This document shows positions 15,169-15,716 of a stretch of 15,716 bases of DNA, piece after piece. The notes beneath the pieces were generated by a model that made no database searches, was not told where the DNA came from, and was given only the letters and a program-made list of their open reading frames with translations. Positions within the stretch are counted from its first letter, which is position 1; every line of letters begins with the position of its first letter. Origin of the DNA: Acidobacteriaceae bacterium (lineage in GTDB: Bacteria; Acidobacteriota; Terriglobia; Terriglobales; Acidobacteriaceae); assembly GCA_003140705.1 (NCBI GenBank), contig PLKU01000385.1, forward strand, positions 10,547 through 26,262, in the 5' to 3' direction. The translations under genes and the position numbers were made by a program.

Positions 15169-15716
15169 TTATTGCTGCAAGACCATGACGATTTCGTGGG
15201 TCGGGATAGCACCCTCGCGCAGAATCTCCCAGCGGCCCGGCCCCAGCGAGAGATCGACGATGGTGGTGGGCTGTGCGTGGCCAGTAGGGCCACCGTCAAT
15301 GATCAGCGGAATGCGATCGCCGATCTGGTCGCGCACGCAGGCTGCATTCGCGCACTCCGACGCTCCCTGGAGATTGGCCGACGTTGCCGTGATCGGCAGG
15401 CCGAAGCGCTCCACCACAGCGCGCGGAATGGCCGCATCCGGCACACGCAGCGCCACGTTTCCCGTATTTGCTGTAGAGCGCAAAGGCAGCTTTGTGCCGG
15501 CTCGAACAATCACTGTGAGCGGCCCCGGCCAAAAACGATCAGCCAGCTTATCCAGCAGCGGATCGGTGTCGCGCGCCAGCTCATAAGCCTGGGCCAGCGA
15601 AGCAATCAGCAGCGAGAGCGGCTTATGTTTTTGGCGGGTCTTCAGCCGATAGATCTGCTCGACCGCATACAGATTCACTGGGTCCACCGCCAACCCATAG
15701 AACGTATCGGTCGGCA
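15169..15716 (-). CDS. Threonylcarbamoyl-AMP synthase, Sua5/YciO/YrdC family (N-terminus outside window)
   Basis: The frame stays open to the right edge. Beyond the first internal start-like codons it reads PTDTFYGLAVDP, the family's conserved N-terminal motif (usually PTETVYGL), so the true start lies outside, probably some 25-40 residues further. About 181 residues are visible. Motifs in order are KHKPLSLLI (K/R pair that binds the nucleotide), FWPGPLTVIV, VALRVPD, PITATSANLQG and a C-terminal GGPTGHAQPTTIVDL (usually G..PSTIVD). The enzyme makes threonylcarbamoyl-AMP from threonine, bicarbonate and ATP, the first step of tRNA t6A37 formation, in the cytosol. The visible part matches the short TsaC/YrdC form, with no extra Sua5 domain after the core. 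The DUF218 gene follows 15 bases downstream. Confidence 0.93.
   Translation of the reverse strand, partial: PTDTFYGLAVDPVNLYAVEQIYRLKTRQKHKPLSLLIASLAQAYELARDTDPLLDKLADRFWPGPLTVIVRAGTKLPLRSTANTGNVALRVPDAAIPRAVVERFGLPITATSANLQGASECANAACVRDQIGDRIPLIIDGGPTGHAQPTTIVDLSLGPGRWEILREGAIPTHEIVMVLQQ

Overview
The window looks like chromosomal DNA from a GC-rich Gram-negative bacterium. The best guess is an Acidobacteriota member of the Terriglobales type. This rests on gene content: secreted plant-polysaccharide glycoside hydrolases, a sigma-54-type two-component pair, a YncE-like propeller lipoprotein and a DUF92 membrane protein. No rRNA or marker phylogeny is available, so the taxonomy is inference. 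I see no tRNA or rRNA gene, CRISPR array, insertion sequence, phage gene or att site. Genes are tightly packed; every non-coding gap is under about 170 bases.

Layout, left to right. Positions 1-1584 (+) hold the 3' part of an ABC-F ATPase of the Uup type. Positions 1668-3689 (+) encode a secreted two-module GH26 (beta-mannanase family) protein whose second module has lost its catalytic residues. Positions 3777-7645 (+) form a tight three-gene cluster: an NtrC-type sigma-54 response regulator, a membrane histidine kinase 3 bases downstream, and a small proline-rich lipoprotein that overlaps the kinase stop codon (ATGA). Positions 7686-9392 (-) carry tlyA and nadK (rRNA 2'-O-methyltransferase, then NAD kinase). 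A perfect 14-bp terminator hairpin lies directly in front of tlyA. Positions 9462-10913 (-) encode a YVTN/YncE-like beta-propeller lipoprotein. Positions 11048-13432 (-) encode a secreted GH31 alpha-glycosidase. Positions 13592-14515 (+) encode a DUF92 membrane protein with a GTG start. Positions 14530-15716 (-) hold a YdcF/SanA-like DUF218 membrane protein, preceded in the same direction by the start-truncated threonylcarbamoyl-AMP synthase gene (Sua5/YrdC).

Functional reading. The two exported hydrolases suggest use of hemicellulose (mannan, and xyloglucan or other alpha-linked substrates), but they are on opposite strands about 7 kb apart and do not form a classical polysaccharide-utilisation locus. 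The regulator, kinase and lipoprotein probably form one envelope-sensing unit; the signal and target genes cannot be read from the sequence. TlyA, NadK, Sua5 and Uup are housekeeping genes for ribosome or tRNA modification, cofactor supply and translation.

The observations most worth following are the degenerate second GH26 module, a 15-bp perfect palindrome in front of the propeller lipoprotein gene, an operator-like inverted repeat in front of the GH31 gene, and the terminator in the leader position of tlyA. I did not find a convincing new multi-gene system. The regulator-kinase-lipoprotein cluster is the nearest candidate.
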